DNA from: Roseibium limicola
GTDB taxonomy: Bacteria > Pseudomonadota > Alphaproteobacteria > Rhizobiales > Stappiaceae
Assembly (NCBI RefSeq): GCF_017313085.1
Contig: NZ_JAFLNF010000004.1
Span: forward strand, 124,001-188,000
Reading direction: 5' to 3'
DNA: 64,000 bases
Part shown: positions 8,652 through 16,620 of the stretch, in pieces
Layout of the letters: every line of letters begins with the position of its first letter
Position numbering within the stretch: the first letter of the stretch is position 1
The notes under the pieces: model-generated
What the model saw: the letters and a program-made list of their open reading frames with translations, nothing else
Database searches by the model: none
What the model was told of the DNA's origin: nothing
Translations under genes and position numbers: made by a program

Positions 8652-9491
8652 CTAGAGTTCCAGGTGGTTGCGCCGGATTTCATAGAGACTGACTCCCGTG
8701 GCGACGGCCAGATTGAGGCTGTCTGCCTGCCCGGTCTGGGGAATACGGATCAGCGTCTTGCAGCAATCGGCGAGATCCTGTTCCAGTCCCTGCTGTTCGT
8801 TGCCCATCACCAGTAGCGTTGGGTCCGTATAAACAGGCGTGCGGTAGTCGACCGATCCCTTCAGATGGGTCGCCGCGACAGTCCCCGGCCACTTGCTGAT
8901 CAGATCCTTCAGCTCCGGCTTGGTGGTCTTGTACAGCGGTATGTGGAACAGCGACCCCATTGTGGCGCGCACGGTTTCCACTGCGAACGGATCGGTGCAA
9001 TCGCCGACCAGAATGACGCCGCTGGCGCCGACAGCGTCCACCGTCCGGATGATGGTGCCGAGATTGCCGGGATCGCGCACCCGGTCGAGTGCAACGAAGA
9101 CGGTGCCCTGGGACGGCGACAGTTCGGCAAGCGCGTGCAGGCGCTGCTCGTAAACGCCAACCACCATCTGAGGGTTGTCCTTGCGGGTCATCGCGGACAG
9201 CACTGCGGTGTTGACCTCAAGGATCAGTGCGCCTCGAGCCTTCGCCGTGGCTGCGGCTTTCTGGGCGATAGGATTTTCCAGTGCCTCCGGCCCGATGGCC
9301 AGATAGCGTACATCCCAGCCGGCCTCCAGGGCATCGGTCGCAAGCTTCAGACCCTCGGCAACAAACAACCCCGACTGGGTGCGATGCTTGCGCTGCGAGA
9401 CCAGGCCTTTGATTTCCTTGACCAGCGGATTGGAATGGCTGGTGACCTGCTTGACCGCGCCGGCGCGCTTGACCTTGTCGAAACCGCTCAT
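8652..9491 (-). CDS. TrmH/SpoU family RNA 2'-O-methyltransferase
   Basis: A 279-residue SPOUT-class methyltransferase. An N-terminal substrate-binding (L30e-like) domain runs to about residue 110. The catalytic knotted domain then shows the three family motifs: motif 1 RDPGNLGTIIRT with its conserved Asn and Arg, motif 2 LVMGNEQQGL, and motif 3 IPQTGQADSLNLAVATG, which forms the AdoMet knot. It methylates a ribose 2'-OH in rRNA or tRNA; the position cannot be told from sequence. Its ATG overlaps the stop of the upstream methyltransferase gene by 4 bases (ATGA), implying translational coupling. Confidence 0.9.
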   Translation of the reverse strand: MSGFDKVKRAGAVKQVTSHSNPLVKEIKGLVSQRKHRTQSGLFVAEGLKLATDALEAGWDVRYLAIGPEALENPIAQKAAATAKARGALILEVNTAVLSAMTRKDNPQMVVGVYEQRLHALAELSPSQGTVFVALDRVRDPGNLGTIIRTVDAVGASGVILVGDCTDPFAVETVRATMGSLFHIPLYKTTKPELKDLISKWPGTVAATHLKGSVDYRTPVYTDPTLLVMGNEQQGLEQDLADCCKTLIRIPQTGQADSLNLAVATGVSLYEIRRNHLEL

Positions 9492-10444
9492 CGGCTACTC
9501 CAGCGGCTGAAGAGTGAGGTGGAGAGGGCCCGCTCGCCCTGATCTTCGCGGATGACCAGTTCGCCAGACTCCAGCAGCCCGCCCTGTGTGTGGAGGGTTT
9601 CAGCCATCAACTCGTGCACGGACAGGAAGCTTGAACGGATCGCATAGGCGGTCAGGATCATGAACAGCGCATCCTTGGCCAGAAGCTGCTGCAGGTTGGC
9701 GAGCATCTCCGGCAGGCTGGTGTAAAGATCCCAGACTTCGCCCTTGGGGCCACGACCGTACTTTGGCGGGTCAAGAATGATCCCGTCGTATGTACTGCCG
9801 CGTCGCACTTCGCGGGCCACGAATTTCGAGGCGTCTTCACAAATCCAGCGGATCGGCAGGTCTTCCAGTCCTGAAAGCTCCTGATTCTCGCGGGCATAGG
9901 TGATGGCCTTCTTGGAGGCATCTACGTGGGTAACGTGGGCGCCATGGGCTGCCGGAAGGATCGAGGCGAGACCGGTGTAGCCAAACAGGTTGAGGATCTT
10001 CAGCGGGCGGTCGCCACGCCGTGGGATGTCCTGCTTCACCTTGTCGTTGACCCAATCCCAATGCGCTGCCTGTTCGGGAAAGACGCCGACATGGCGGAAG
10101 GACATGAAGCGACCGATGTAGCGTGCCGGGCCATAGGACATCTGCCAGGTTTCATCGACACTGCCGCCAAATTTCCAGCGCCCTGGGCCCTCTTCATCGG
10201 TGTCGCCGGTAAAGACACCGTCTGCCCGCTGCCAGGTGGTGTCGTCCAGCCGCGGTGTGCCCATGGCTTGCGGCTCTGGCCGGTCGATGGTGTAGCGCCC
10301 GTAGCGCTCCAGCTTGCGGCCTCTCCCCATGTCCAGCAGTCGATAATCCGACCATCCCGCTGTCTCCAGAATGACAGGCCAGTTTTGCTGCGGCGCAGAG
10401 CCGGGCTTGGAAAAGCTTGCAGATGTTGTGTCAGTGCGTGTCAT
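9488..10444 (-). CDS. Class I AdoMet-dependent methyltransferase, RlmI/RlmK-like
   Basis: A 318-residue Rossmann-fold methyltransferase. The AdoMet motif I is LNLFGYTGLASI, the acidic motif II is HVDASKKA, and motif IV is DPPKYGRG, a DPPx(Y/F) signature typical of enzymes that methylate rRNA bases such as RlmI and RlmK. The first 120 residues are a family-specific extension with RYGRYTIDRPEPQA. It is the first gene of a three-gene minus-strand unit with the TrmH-type methyltransferase and the YeeZ-like protein. Cytoplasmic; RNA substrate inferred, not proven. Confidence 0.87.
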   Translation of the reverse strand: MTRTDTTSASFSKPGSAPQQNWPVILETAGWSDYRLLDMGRGRKLERYGRYTIDRPEPQAMGTPRLDDTTWQRADGVFTGDTDEEGPGRWKFGGSVDETWQMSYGPARYIGRFMSFRHVGVFPEQAAHWDWVNDKVKQDIPRRGDRPLKILNLFGYTGLASILPAAHGAHVTHVDASKKAITYARENQELSGLEDLPIRWICEDASKFVAREVRRGSTYDGIILDPPKYGRGPKGEVWDLYTSLPEMLANLQQLLAKDALFMILTAYAIRSSFLSVHELMAETLHTQGGLLESGELVIREDQGERALSTSLFSRWSSR

Positions 10445-10669
10445 GGTCGCCGAGGGAGCACTTTCTCAGGGGGACTTGAGGGGGTTCTTTGCAACAAGCC
10501 ATTAGGCCCGGCAGCGCTCCGGGTCAATGAAGCTGGCCGATTTTTCGTCAGTCCGGTGCGTTGCCGGATTGTCACCTTTGGCATGGTAAACGCACCGGTA
10601 CATAAAAAGTTTTGACAAGACCCGCCTCATTTGATCGATTGAAAGGGGAAATACGTAGATAGAGTTCTT

Positions 10670-11665
10670 GTGAAAGCCATCTCGATGCAATCGGTAAATG
10701 TGACGAGATCCCATGTGGATCTGGTCGTGCAAACGGTCCAGGACAGCGCGCAAGCCGCAACGTCGAGCCTTGCCGCCTCATGGCGCCGGTCGATGATGTA
10801 TCACGGGCTTGATCCCGCCACGCCGCCGCAGCGACCGGAGCGGGTCGAGGCGTCGAAGCTGGAAGAAGTTCAGGAACGTAACCACAGCGTTTTGCAGGTG
10901 GCGGCTCCCGTGCTGGAGCGTCTGGTCCGCTCGGCCGGCAAGGTCGGGTGCTGCGCGATCCTGTCCGACGAGAGTGGTCTGATCATCGAATCGCAGGCGG
11001 CCCCTGCGGAAAGTCGCGAGTTCGATCGTTGGGGGTTGTCCAAAGGCTTCACCTGGAGTGAGGCTTTGGCGGGGACCAACGGCATTGGCACCTGCCTGGT
11101 TGAAAAACGGGCGATGATCATTCATCAGGATCAGCACTTTTTCACGAGCAATACCCGGCTGAGCTGCATGTCTGCGCCGGTCTTTGGCGCTTTTGGCGAG
11201 CTGGTGGCAGCGCTCGATCTGTCCAGCTGCCGTGATGACATGACCTATGCCATGTCGCTGGTTCTTTCGACGGTGGTCATCGACAGTGCTCACGCGATCG
11301 AGACCGAGTTGTTCCGTCAAGCCTTCCCGAACTGTCGCATTCAGATGGCGGAGGGACATGGAGCCTCAGGTGTTGCGCTGCTGGCCGTGGATGACAATGA
11401 TCTTGTGCTCGGCGCGACGCGGCTGGCACGCAAGACCCTCGGGATCTGCGATGATGTTCTGGCGCGTCTTCCCTCGCTGGCCGAAATCCAGCGTCGCGAA
11501 GAACCGCCACAGATCACAGGCACCAAAGGCGGACCGAACGACATTCGTCGCGCCTTGTTGCGACGTCGGGGCAATGTTTCGGCTGCCGCCAGGGATCTCG
11601 GAATTTCCCGGGCGACCATGTACCGCCGGATGAAGCAATACGGTATTGCCGACCCCGACTGCTGA
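10670..11665 (+). CDS. GAF-domain/Fis-type HTH transcriptional regulator (AcoR-like without AAA+)
   Basis: A 331-residue regulator. Residues about 30-200 form the GAF-type sensory region of AcoR-family activators, with SWRRS, EALAGTNGIGTCL and FTSNTRLSCMSAPVF. The C-terminus is a Fis-type helix-turn-helix (GNVSAAARDLGISRATMYRRM). The central sigma-54-activating AAA+ domain of AcoR is absent, so it should act on ordinary promoters. The start is a GTG at 10670; an ATG at 10685 in the same frame is equally possible because neither has a strong binding site. It lies 284 bases upstream of, and on the same strand as, the cox-like operon, which it probably controls. Confidence 0.82.
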   Translation: MKAISMQSVNVTRSHVDLVVQTVQDSAQAATSSLAASWRRSMMYHGLDPATPPQRPERVEASKLEEVQERNHSVLQVAAPVLERLVRSAGKVGCCAILSDESGLIIESQAAPAESREFDRWGLSKGFTWSEALAGTNGIGTCLVEKRAMIIHQDQHFFTSNTRLSCMSAPVFGAFGELVAALDLSSCRDDMTYAMSLVLSTVVIDSAHAIETELFRQAFPNCRIQMAEGHGASGVALLAVDDNDLVLGATRLARKTLGICDDVLARLPSLAEIQRREEPPQITGTKGGPNDIRRALLRRRGNVSAAARDLGISRATMYRRMKQYGIADPDC

Positions 11666-11949
11666 ACCCTGCTGCCTTCTCCGGGGCGCCTGCTCCTGCC
11701 CATTGCATCTTTAAGGCATTGTCTGACCTGATACGGTTCGGACATATTTTTCAGCAAGCTTTTGCGAAGCCCCTTGCCCCGGCCGCGCTCAGGCGCCACT
11801 CTCAAAGCAACGGCTCTGGTGCCGCTCGGAAATCCTGTCGTTTTCTGATCTTGGATCAGGGGCCCAAGGGGCGGAACCAAACAGAAGCCAGGGCTTTTTC
11901 AAGTGGGATCGACGCGAGATCCAGCTGAAAAAGGAAAATGGGCGAGGAC

Positions 11950-12651
11950 ATGGATATTCAAGGTGAGCACCGTATTGCCGCGCCGCGCGAAACGGTTTGG
12001 CTAGCGCTCAACGATCCGCAAATTCTGCGGGAGTGTATACCCGGCTGTGAAACGCTGGAGAAATCCAGCGACACCGAAATGCAGGCTGCTGTCACCTCGA
12101 AGATTGGTCCGGTGAAAGCCAAGTTCAAAGGCTCAGTAACGCTCCAGGACCTGAACCCTCCGGAAAGCTATCGTATTGTTGGTGAAGGCAAAGGCGGCGT
12201 GGCCGGCTTTGCCAAGGGGGGGGCCGATGTGCATTTGGCTGAAGACGGCACGGACACCATCTTGACCTATACGGCCTCGGCACAGGTGGGGGGCAAGCTG
12301 GCCCAGCTTGGCAGCCGGCTGATTGATTCCACTGCGCGCAAGATGGCCGATGATTTCTTCCGGGCTTTTTCCGAGAAGGTCGCCGGTCCGCAGTCGGAAG
12401 AGCTTGCTACAGAGCTGCAAGACGAGCTCGATCCGGCCCTAGCCGAAGAAGCCAGGCATATCGCAACGGAAGACGCGGCCTATCATACGGCTGACGCTGT
12501 TGAAGACGTCGAGCACGCTATCGAAGAACAGTTGCAGGACGCTGAAGAACGGGTGGAAGTCGCGGCAGGCCGTGGGTTTCTCGGAGGTCCCTACATGTGG
12601 GGGCTTATCGTTCTTGCTGTGATGATTGCCGCATTGGCAGTGATGAACTGA
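11950..12651 (+). CDS. coxG: CoxG-like SRPBCC protein with C-terminal membrane anchor
   Basis: A 233-residue carbon monoxide dehydrogenase subunit G family protein. Residues 1-145 form the SRPBCC fold with the family signature GEHRIAAPRETVWLALNDP and IPGCETL. A long acidic Glu/Asp-rich linker of about 60 residues follows, and the C-terminus is a membrane helix (YMWGLIVLAVMIAALAVM). CoxG-type proteins tether the cytoplasmic molybdo-hydroxylase to the inner membrane, presumably for electron transfer to quinones. The ATG at 11950 has GAGG just upstream and matches the usual N-terminus; another ATG at 11938 is in frame. First gene of the operon, 145 bases before coxS. Confidence 0.88.
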   Translation: MDIQGEHRIAAPRETVWLALNDPQILRECIPGCETLEKSSDTEMQAAVTSKIGPVKAKFKGSVTLQDLNPPESYRIVGEGKGGVAGFAKGGADVHLAEDGTDTILTYTASAQVGGKLAQLGSRLIDSTARKMADDFFRAFSEKVAGPQSEELATELQDELDPALAEEARHIATEDAAYHTADAVEDVEHAIEEQLQDAEERVEVAAGRGFLGGPYMWGLIVLAVMIAALAVMN

Positions 12652-12796
12652 CAAATGCCGGTCGGCGTGTATCTGGAAGAGGAGCCAGGTGCATGCCGAG
12701 CGAGAAACGAGAAGCCGGAAAAGGAGCCGGCCGAAAATTGATGGATTAAGAGGCCAGATCAAACAGAGGTCCGGTCTTTTCTTGAGGGAGAGATAA

Positions 12797-13285
12797 ATGA
12801 CAAAAGTTGCCATGACTTTGAATGGCAAGAAGGTGACGGCCGATGTGGAAGATCGGACCCTTCTGGTGCATTATATCCGCGAGGCACAGGGCCTGACGGG
12901 GACTCATGTTGGCTGTGACACGTCACAATGTGGCGCTTGCGTCGTGCATGTGAATGGTCGCGCCGTGAAATCCTGCACCATGCTGGCAGCTCAGGCGAGC
13001 AATGCCGAGGTTTTGACCGTTGAAGGTCTGGCCAATGGCGCCGAACTTCATCCTGTACAGGCGGCTTTTCGGGAGCACCATGGCCTGCAATGTGGCTTCT
13101 GTACGCCCGGCATGATCATGACCGCTGTCGACATGATCCAGCGGCATGGCGGAAATCTCGATGAGAAGACCATCCGTCACGAGCTGGAAGGCAACATCTG
13201 TCGTTGCACCGGCTACCACAACATCGTCAAGGCAATCAAAGCTGCAGCCGACCAGATGTCAGCCCTGCAGACCGCCGCAGAATAA
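12797..13285 (+). CDS. coxS: Molybdo-hydroxylase small subunit, two 2Fe-2S clusters (CoxS-like)
   Basis: A 162-residue iron-sulfur subunit of the xanthine oxidase/CO dehydrogenase family. The plant-type N-terminal cluster uses Cys40, Cys45, Cys48 and Cys60; the C-terminal cluster uses Cys99, Cys102, Cys135 and Cys137 (CGFCTPGM and CRCTGY). It passes electrons from the molybdenum centre of the large subunit to the FAD of the medium subunit. A strong GAGGGAGAG binding site precedes the ATG. The S-L-M gene order matches form II clusters. Confidence 0.95.
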   Translation: MTKVAMTLNGKKVTADVEDRTLLVHYIREAQGLTGTHVGCDTSQCGACVVHVNGRAVKSCTMLAAQASNAEVLTVEGLANGAELHPVQAAFREHHGLQCGFCTPGMIMTAVDMIQRHGGNLDEKTIRHELEGNICRCTGYHNIVKAIKAAADQMSALQTAAE

Positions 13286-13348
13286 CGCGGAAAGACCAGA
13301 CGACGATCGCCATCTGCAACATGTTCCAGCTGTCTTGGGAGGAGAGTT

Positions 13349-15709
13349 ATGGGAGTCGAAGGTATTGGGGCACGCGCCCTCAGGAAAGAAGACAAGCGCT
13401 TCATCACCGGTAAAGGCAAATACACCGACGATAAGGTGTTGCCACGCATGACCTATGCGGCCTTTGTCCGGTCGCCACATGCACACGCCAAGATCACCAA
13501 CATCGATGCAAGTGCTGCACTGGAAATGCCCGGTGTGGAAGCCGTGCTGACCGGACATGAACTGGTCGCTGACGGCATTGGCAACCTGATCTGCGGCTGG
13601 ATGGTGCATTCCAAGGATGGATCGCCGATGAACATGGGCGCCTGGCGCGCTCTTGAATCAGAGATTGTCCGCCACACCGGCCAGGCTGTTGCGGTGGTCA
13701 TCGCTGACACGCAGGAACTGGCTCGTGATGCAGCCGACGCGGTGAACGTCGACTACGAAGAGTTGCCGGCAATCGTCAGTGCGTCTGCCGCTCTCCTGGA
13801 TGGGGCGCCTCAGCTGCATCCCGAAGCGCCGAACAACCTGATCTTTGATTGGGAGATCGGCGACGAAGCATCGACGGACGCGGCCTTCGCCTCAGCATCC
13901 CATGTCACTCGAATGGAGATCGAGAACAACCGTCTGGTACCAAATCCGATGGAGCCTCGGGCAGCCGTTGCGGACTACGATGTGGCGGAAGAGCACTACA
14001 CGCTCTACACCACATCTCAGAACCCCCACGTGGCGCGTCTGGTGCTGTCAGCCTTCTACAACGTCGCGCCGGAGCACAAGCTGCGGGTGATTGCGCCGGA
14101 TGTAGGCGGTGGTTTCGGTTCCAAGATCTTTATTTATCCGGAAGAAATCGTGGCGCTCTGGGCCTCCAAACGGGTGGGGCGTCCGGTCAAATGGGTATCT
14201 GATCGCACGGAGGCCTTCCTCACGGATGCCCATGGCCGCGACCACAAGACGGTGGCGGAACTGGCGCTGGATGCCAACAACAAGATCACTGGTTTCCGGG
14301 TAAAGACCGTCGCCAACCTGGGCGCCTACATGTCGCTCTTCTCATCGTCGGTCCCGACTTACCTTTATGCGACGCTGCTGTCAGGCCAATACGACATCCC
14401 GGCAATCCATGCCAACGTCAAGGCGGTTTATACCAACACGACGCCGGTGGATGCCTATCGTGGGGCGGGGCGGCCCGAAGCGACTTTCGTGGTGGAACGC
14501 ATCATTGAGACTGCGGCGCGGGAGGTGGGCATGTCACCCGTCGACTTCCGTCGCCAGAACTTCGTCCGCTCCTTCCCGCATCAGACCCCGGTGATCATGT
14601 GTTATGACGCCGGCGACCATGATGCGACGCTGGATGCGGCGTTGAAGGCCATCGATTATGACGGATTTCCGGCGCGCAAGTCGGAAGCCGCCAGCCGTGG
14701 CAAACTGCGTGGCATGGGCCTCTCCTGTTACATTGAGGCCTGTGGCATTGCACCCTCGGCAGCTGTCGGCTCGCTCGGGGCCGGAGTTGGTCTGTGGGAA
14801 TCGGCGGAAGTGCGGGTCAATCCGGTTGGCACAATTGAAGTTCTCACCGGCTCGCACAGCCACGGTCAGGGTCACGAGACGACCTTTGCCCAGCTGGTGT
14901 CGGAGCGTTTTGGGGTTGGCACGGAAACGGTGGCAATTGTCCACGGCGACACCGACAAGGTGCAGTTCGGCATGGGGACTTATGGCTCGCGCTCCGGTGC
15001 CGTCGGCATGTCGGCCATCGTCAAGGCGCTGGACAAGGTGGAAGCCAAGGCCAAGAGGATCGCCGCCCATCTGATGGAAGCCTCGGAAGGGGATATCCAG
15101 ATCGAGGGCGGGGTCCTGAAGGTCGCGGGGACCGACAAGAAACTGTCGTTCTCCGAGATCGCTCTTGCCGCCTATACGGCACATAATCTGCCCGAGGGAA
15201 TGGAGCCAGGATTGAAGGAAGGGGCGTTCTACGACCCGACCAACTTCACTTTTCCATCTGGGACTTATGCCTGCGAAGTCGAGGTTGACCCTGACACGGG
15301 CAAGACCGAGATTGTCAACTTCGTTGCTGCCGATGACTTCGGCAAGATCATCAATCCGATGATCGTCGAAGGGCAGGTGCATGGCGGTCTGACCCAGGGC
15401 ATCGGCCAGGCTCTTCTGGAAAATGCTGCCTATGACGAAAACGGGCAGCTTCTCTCGGCCTCTTATATGGACTACGCGATGCCAAGGGCCGATGATGTGC
15501 CTTCCTATCAGCTGCTGACCACCGAAACGCTTTGCCCCGGCAATCCGCTCGGCATGAAAGGCTGCGGGGAGGCTGGCGCTATTGGTTCGCCGCCGGCAGT
15601 GATCAACGCCATCACCGACGCGATCAACAACAACGACCTAGCCATGCCGGCCACGGCAGAGCGCGTGTGGCGGGCCAGCCGGGGCGCACTGCCCCAGGCC
15701 GCGGAATAA
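13349..15709 (+). CDS. coxL: Molybdopterin-binding large subunit, form II CoxL-like
   Basis: A 786-residue catalytic subunit of a molybdenum hydroxylase. The active-site loop reads AYRGAGR at residues 369-375, the form II signature; true aerobic CO dehydrogenase (form I) has AYxCSFR with a cysteine holding copper. The catalytic glutamate is Glu741 in GCGEAGAIG, and GVGLWESAEVR and GSHSHGQGHET belong to molybdopterin-binding segments. It should hydroxylate an aldehyde, heterocycle or similar carbon centre in the cytoplasm. CO oxidation by form II enzymes is unproven or weak, so the symbol only reflects family. Preceded by GGGAGG; coxM starts 12 bases downstream. Confidence 0.93.
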   Translation: MGVEGIGARALRKEDKRFITGKGKYTDDKVLPRMTYAAFVRSPHAHAKITNIDASAALEMPGVEAVLTGHELVADGIGNLICGWMVHSKDGSPMNMGAWRALESEIVRHTGQAVAVVIADTQELARDAADAVNVDYEELPAIVSASAALLDGAPQLHPEAPNNLIFDWEIGDEASTDAAFASASHVTRMEIENNRLVPNPMEPRAAVADYDVAEEHYTLYTTSQNPHVARLVLSAFYNVAPEHKLRVIAPDVGGGFGSKIFIYPEEIVALWASKRVGRPVKWVSDRTEAFLTDAHGRDHKTVAELALDANNKITGFRVKTVANLGAYMSLFSSSVPTYLYATLLSGQYDIPAIHANVKAVYTNTTPVDAYRGAGRPEATFVVERIIETAAREVGMSPVDFRRQNFVRSFPHQTPVIMCYDAGDHDATLDAALKAIDYDGFPARKSEAASRGKLRGMGLSCYIEACGIAPSAAVGSLGAGVGLWESAEVRVNPVGTIEVLTGSHSHGQGHETTFAQLVSERFGVGTETVAIVHGDTDKVQFGMGTYGSRSGAVGMSAIVKALDKVEAKAKRIAAHLMEASEGDIQIEGGVLKVAGTDKKLSFSEIALAAYTAHNLPEGMEPGLKEGAFYDPTNFTFPSGTYACEVEVDPDTGKTEIVNFVAADDFGKIINPMIVEGQVHGGLTQGIGQALLENAAYDENGQLLSASYMDYAMPRADDVPSYQLLTTETLCPGNPLGMKGCGEAGAIGSPPAVINAITDAINNNDLAMPATAERVWRASRGALPQAAE

Positions 15710-15721
15710 GGGAACCTGACC

Positions 15722-16522
15722 ATGTATGAGACAAATTATCATCGGGCGTCTTCGGTGGAGGAGGCAGGCAAGCTCTTCACCGGGTCGGAAGATGCCAAAT
15801 ACCTCGGCGGCGGTCAGACGTTGATCCCGACGATGAAACAACGGCTGGCGGCGCCTGTGGATCTGGTCGATCTGGGCGGCATTGATGACCTCAAGGGCAT
15901 CGCGGAAGATAGTGGCGCGCTGCGCATCGGAGCGGGCACCACCCACTATGATGTCGCCACGAGCGATGTGGTGAAGCGTTTGATCCCGGGGTTGGCCCAT
16001 CTGGCGGCCTGCATCGGTGATCCAGCGGTGCGCCACATGGGAACCATGGGAGGTTCGATCGCCAACAATGATCCGGCGGCCGATTATCCTTCGGCCCTCG
16101 TCGCACTTGGCGCCACAGTGACCACCAGTACCCGTGAGCTGTCGGCGGAGGAGTTCTTTACTGGCATGTTCGAAACGGCTCTGGAAGAAGACGAGATCGT
16201 CATTGCGGTATCGTTCCCGGTTCCAGAGAAGAGCGCTTATTCCAAATACCCGAACCCTGCCTCGCGCTATGCCATGGCCGGTGTCTTTGTGGCGAAGACC
16301 AAGGATGGGTCCGTCCGCGTTGCCGCAACAGGGGCAGGGCAGGACGGCGTCTTCCGCATCGCTGCAATGGAGCAGGCACTTGCAGAGACCTGGTCTGCTG
16401 ATGCCGTTGCCGGTATTTCCGTTGATGCTGGGGACTTGCTTTCCGACATCCACGGCACGGCCGAGTATCGCGCCAATCTGGTGACAGTGATGGCCAAACG
16501 CGCGGTTGCTGCTGCTGGTTGA
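15722..16522 (+). CDS. coxM: Molybdo-hydroxylase FAD subunit (CoxM-like)
   Basis: A 266-residue medium subunit that takes electrons from the iron-sulfur subunit onto FAD. The FAD-binding loops are visible: YLGGGQTLIPTMK near residues 25-37 and MGTMGGSIANNDPAADYPSA near 105-124. Last gene of the operon; a strong hairpin terminator follows 23 bases after the stop. Together with CoxS and CoxL it forms a heterohexamer (LMS)2 in known relatives. Confidence 0.94.
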   Translation: MYETNYHRASSVEEAGKLFTGSEDAKYLGGGQTLIPTMKQRLAAPVDLVDLGGIDDLKGIAEDSGALRIGAGTTHYDVATSDVVKRLIPGLAHLAACIGDPAVRHMGTMGGSIANNDPAADYPSALVALGATVTTSTRELSAEEFFTGMFETALEEDEIVIAVSFPVPEKSAYSKYPNPASRYAMAGVFVAKTKDGSVRVAATGAGQDGVFRIAAMEQALAETWSADAVAGISVDAGDLLSDIHGTAEYRANLVTVMAKRAVAAAG

Positions 16523-16545
16523 GCTAGTCACTCTGAGTGAATGCA

Positions 16546-16578
16546 AAAAACGGGCGACCCTCAGGGCCGCCCGTTTTT
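16546..16578. terminator. Bidirectional terminator between coxM and chemoreceptor gene
   Basis: A 15-bp stem with one mismatch (16546-16560 with 16564-16578) and a TCA loop. The stem ends in A5 on one side and T5 on the other, so it can stop transcription from both the cox operon (plus) and the convergent chemoreceptor (minus). Confidence 0.88.
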
Positions 16579-16620
16579 CATTGATATTTCGTTGCTATCA
16601 GACGTTGGCGCGGTCCCGCC

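Noticed and set aside
14534..15382. A 282-residue minus-strand open frame inside coxL
   Set aside because: Its composition is unlike a real protein and it is fully opposed to a subunit with clear active-site motifs.
13349..15709. Bona fide aerobic CO dehydrogenase
   Set aside because: The active-site loop is AYRGAGR, not the AYxCSFR of form I enzymes, so CO oxidation cannot be claimed.
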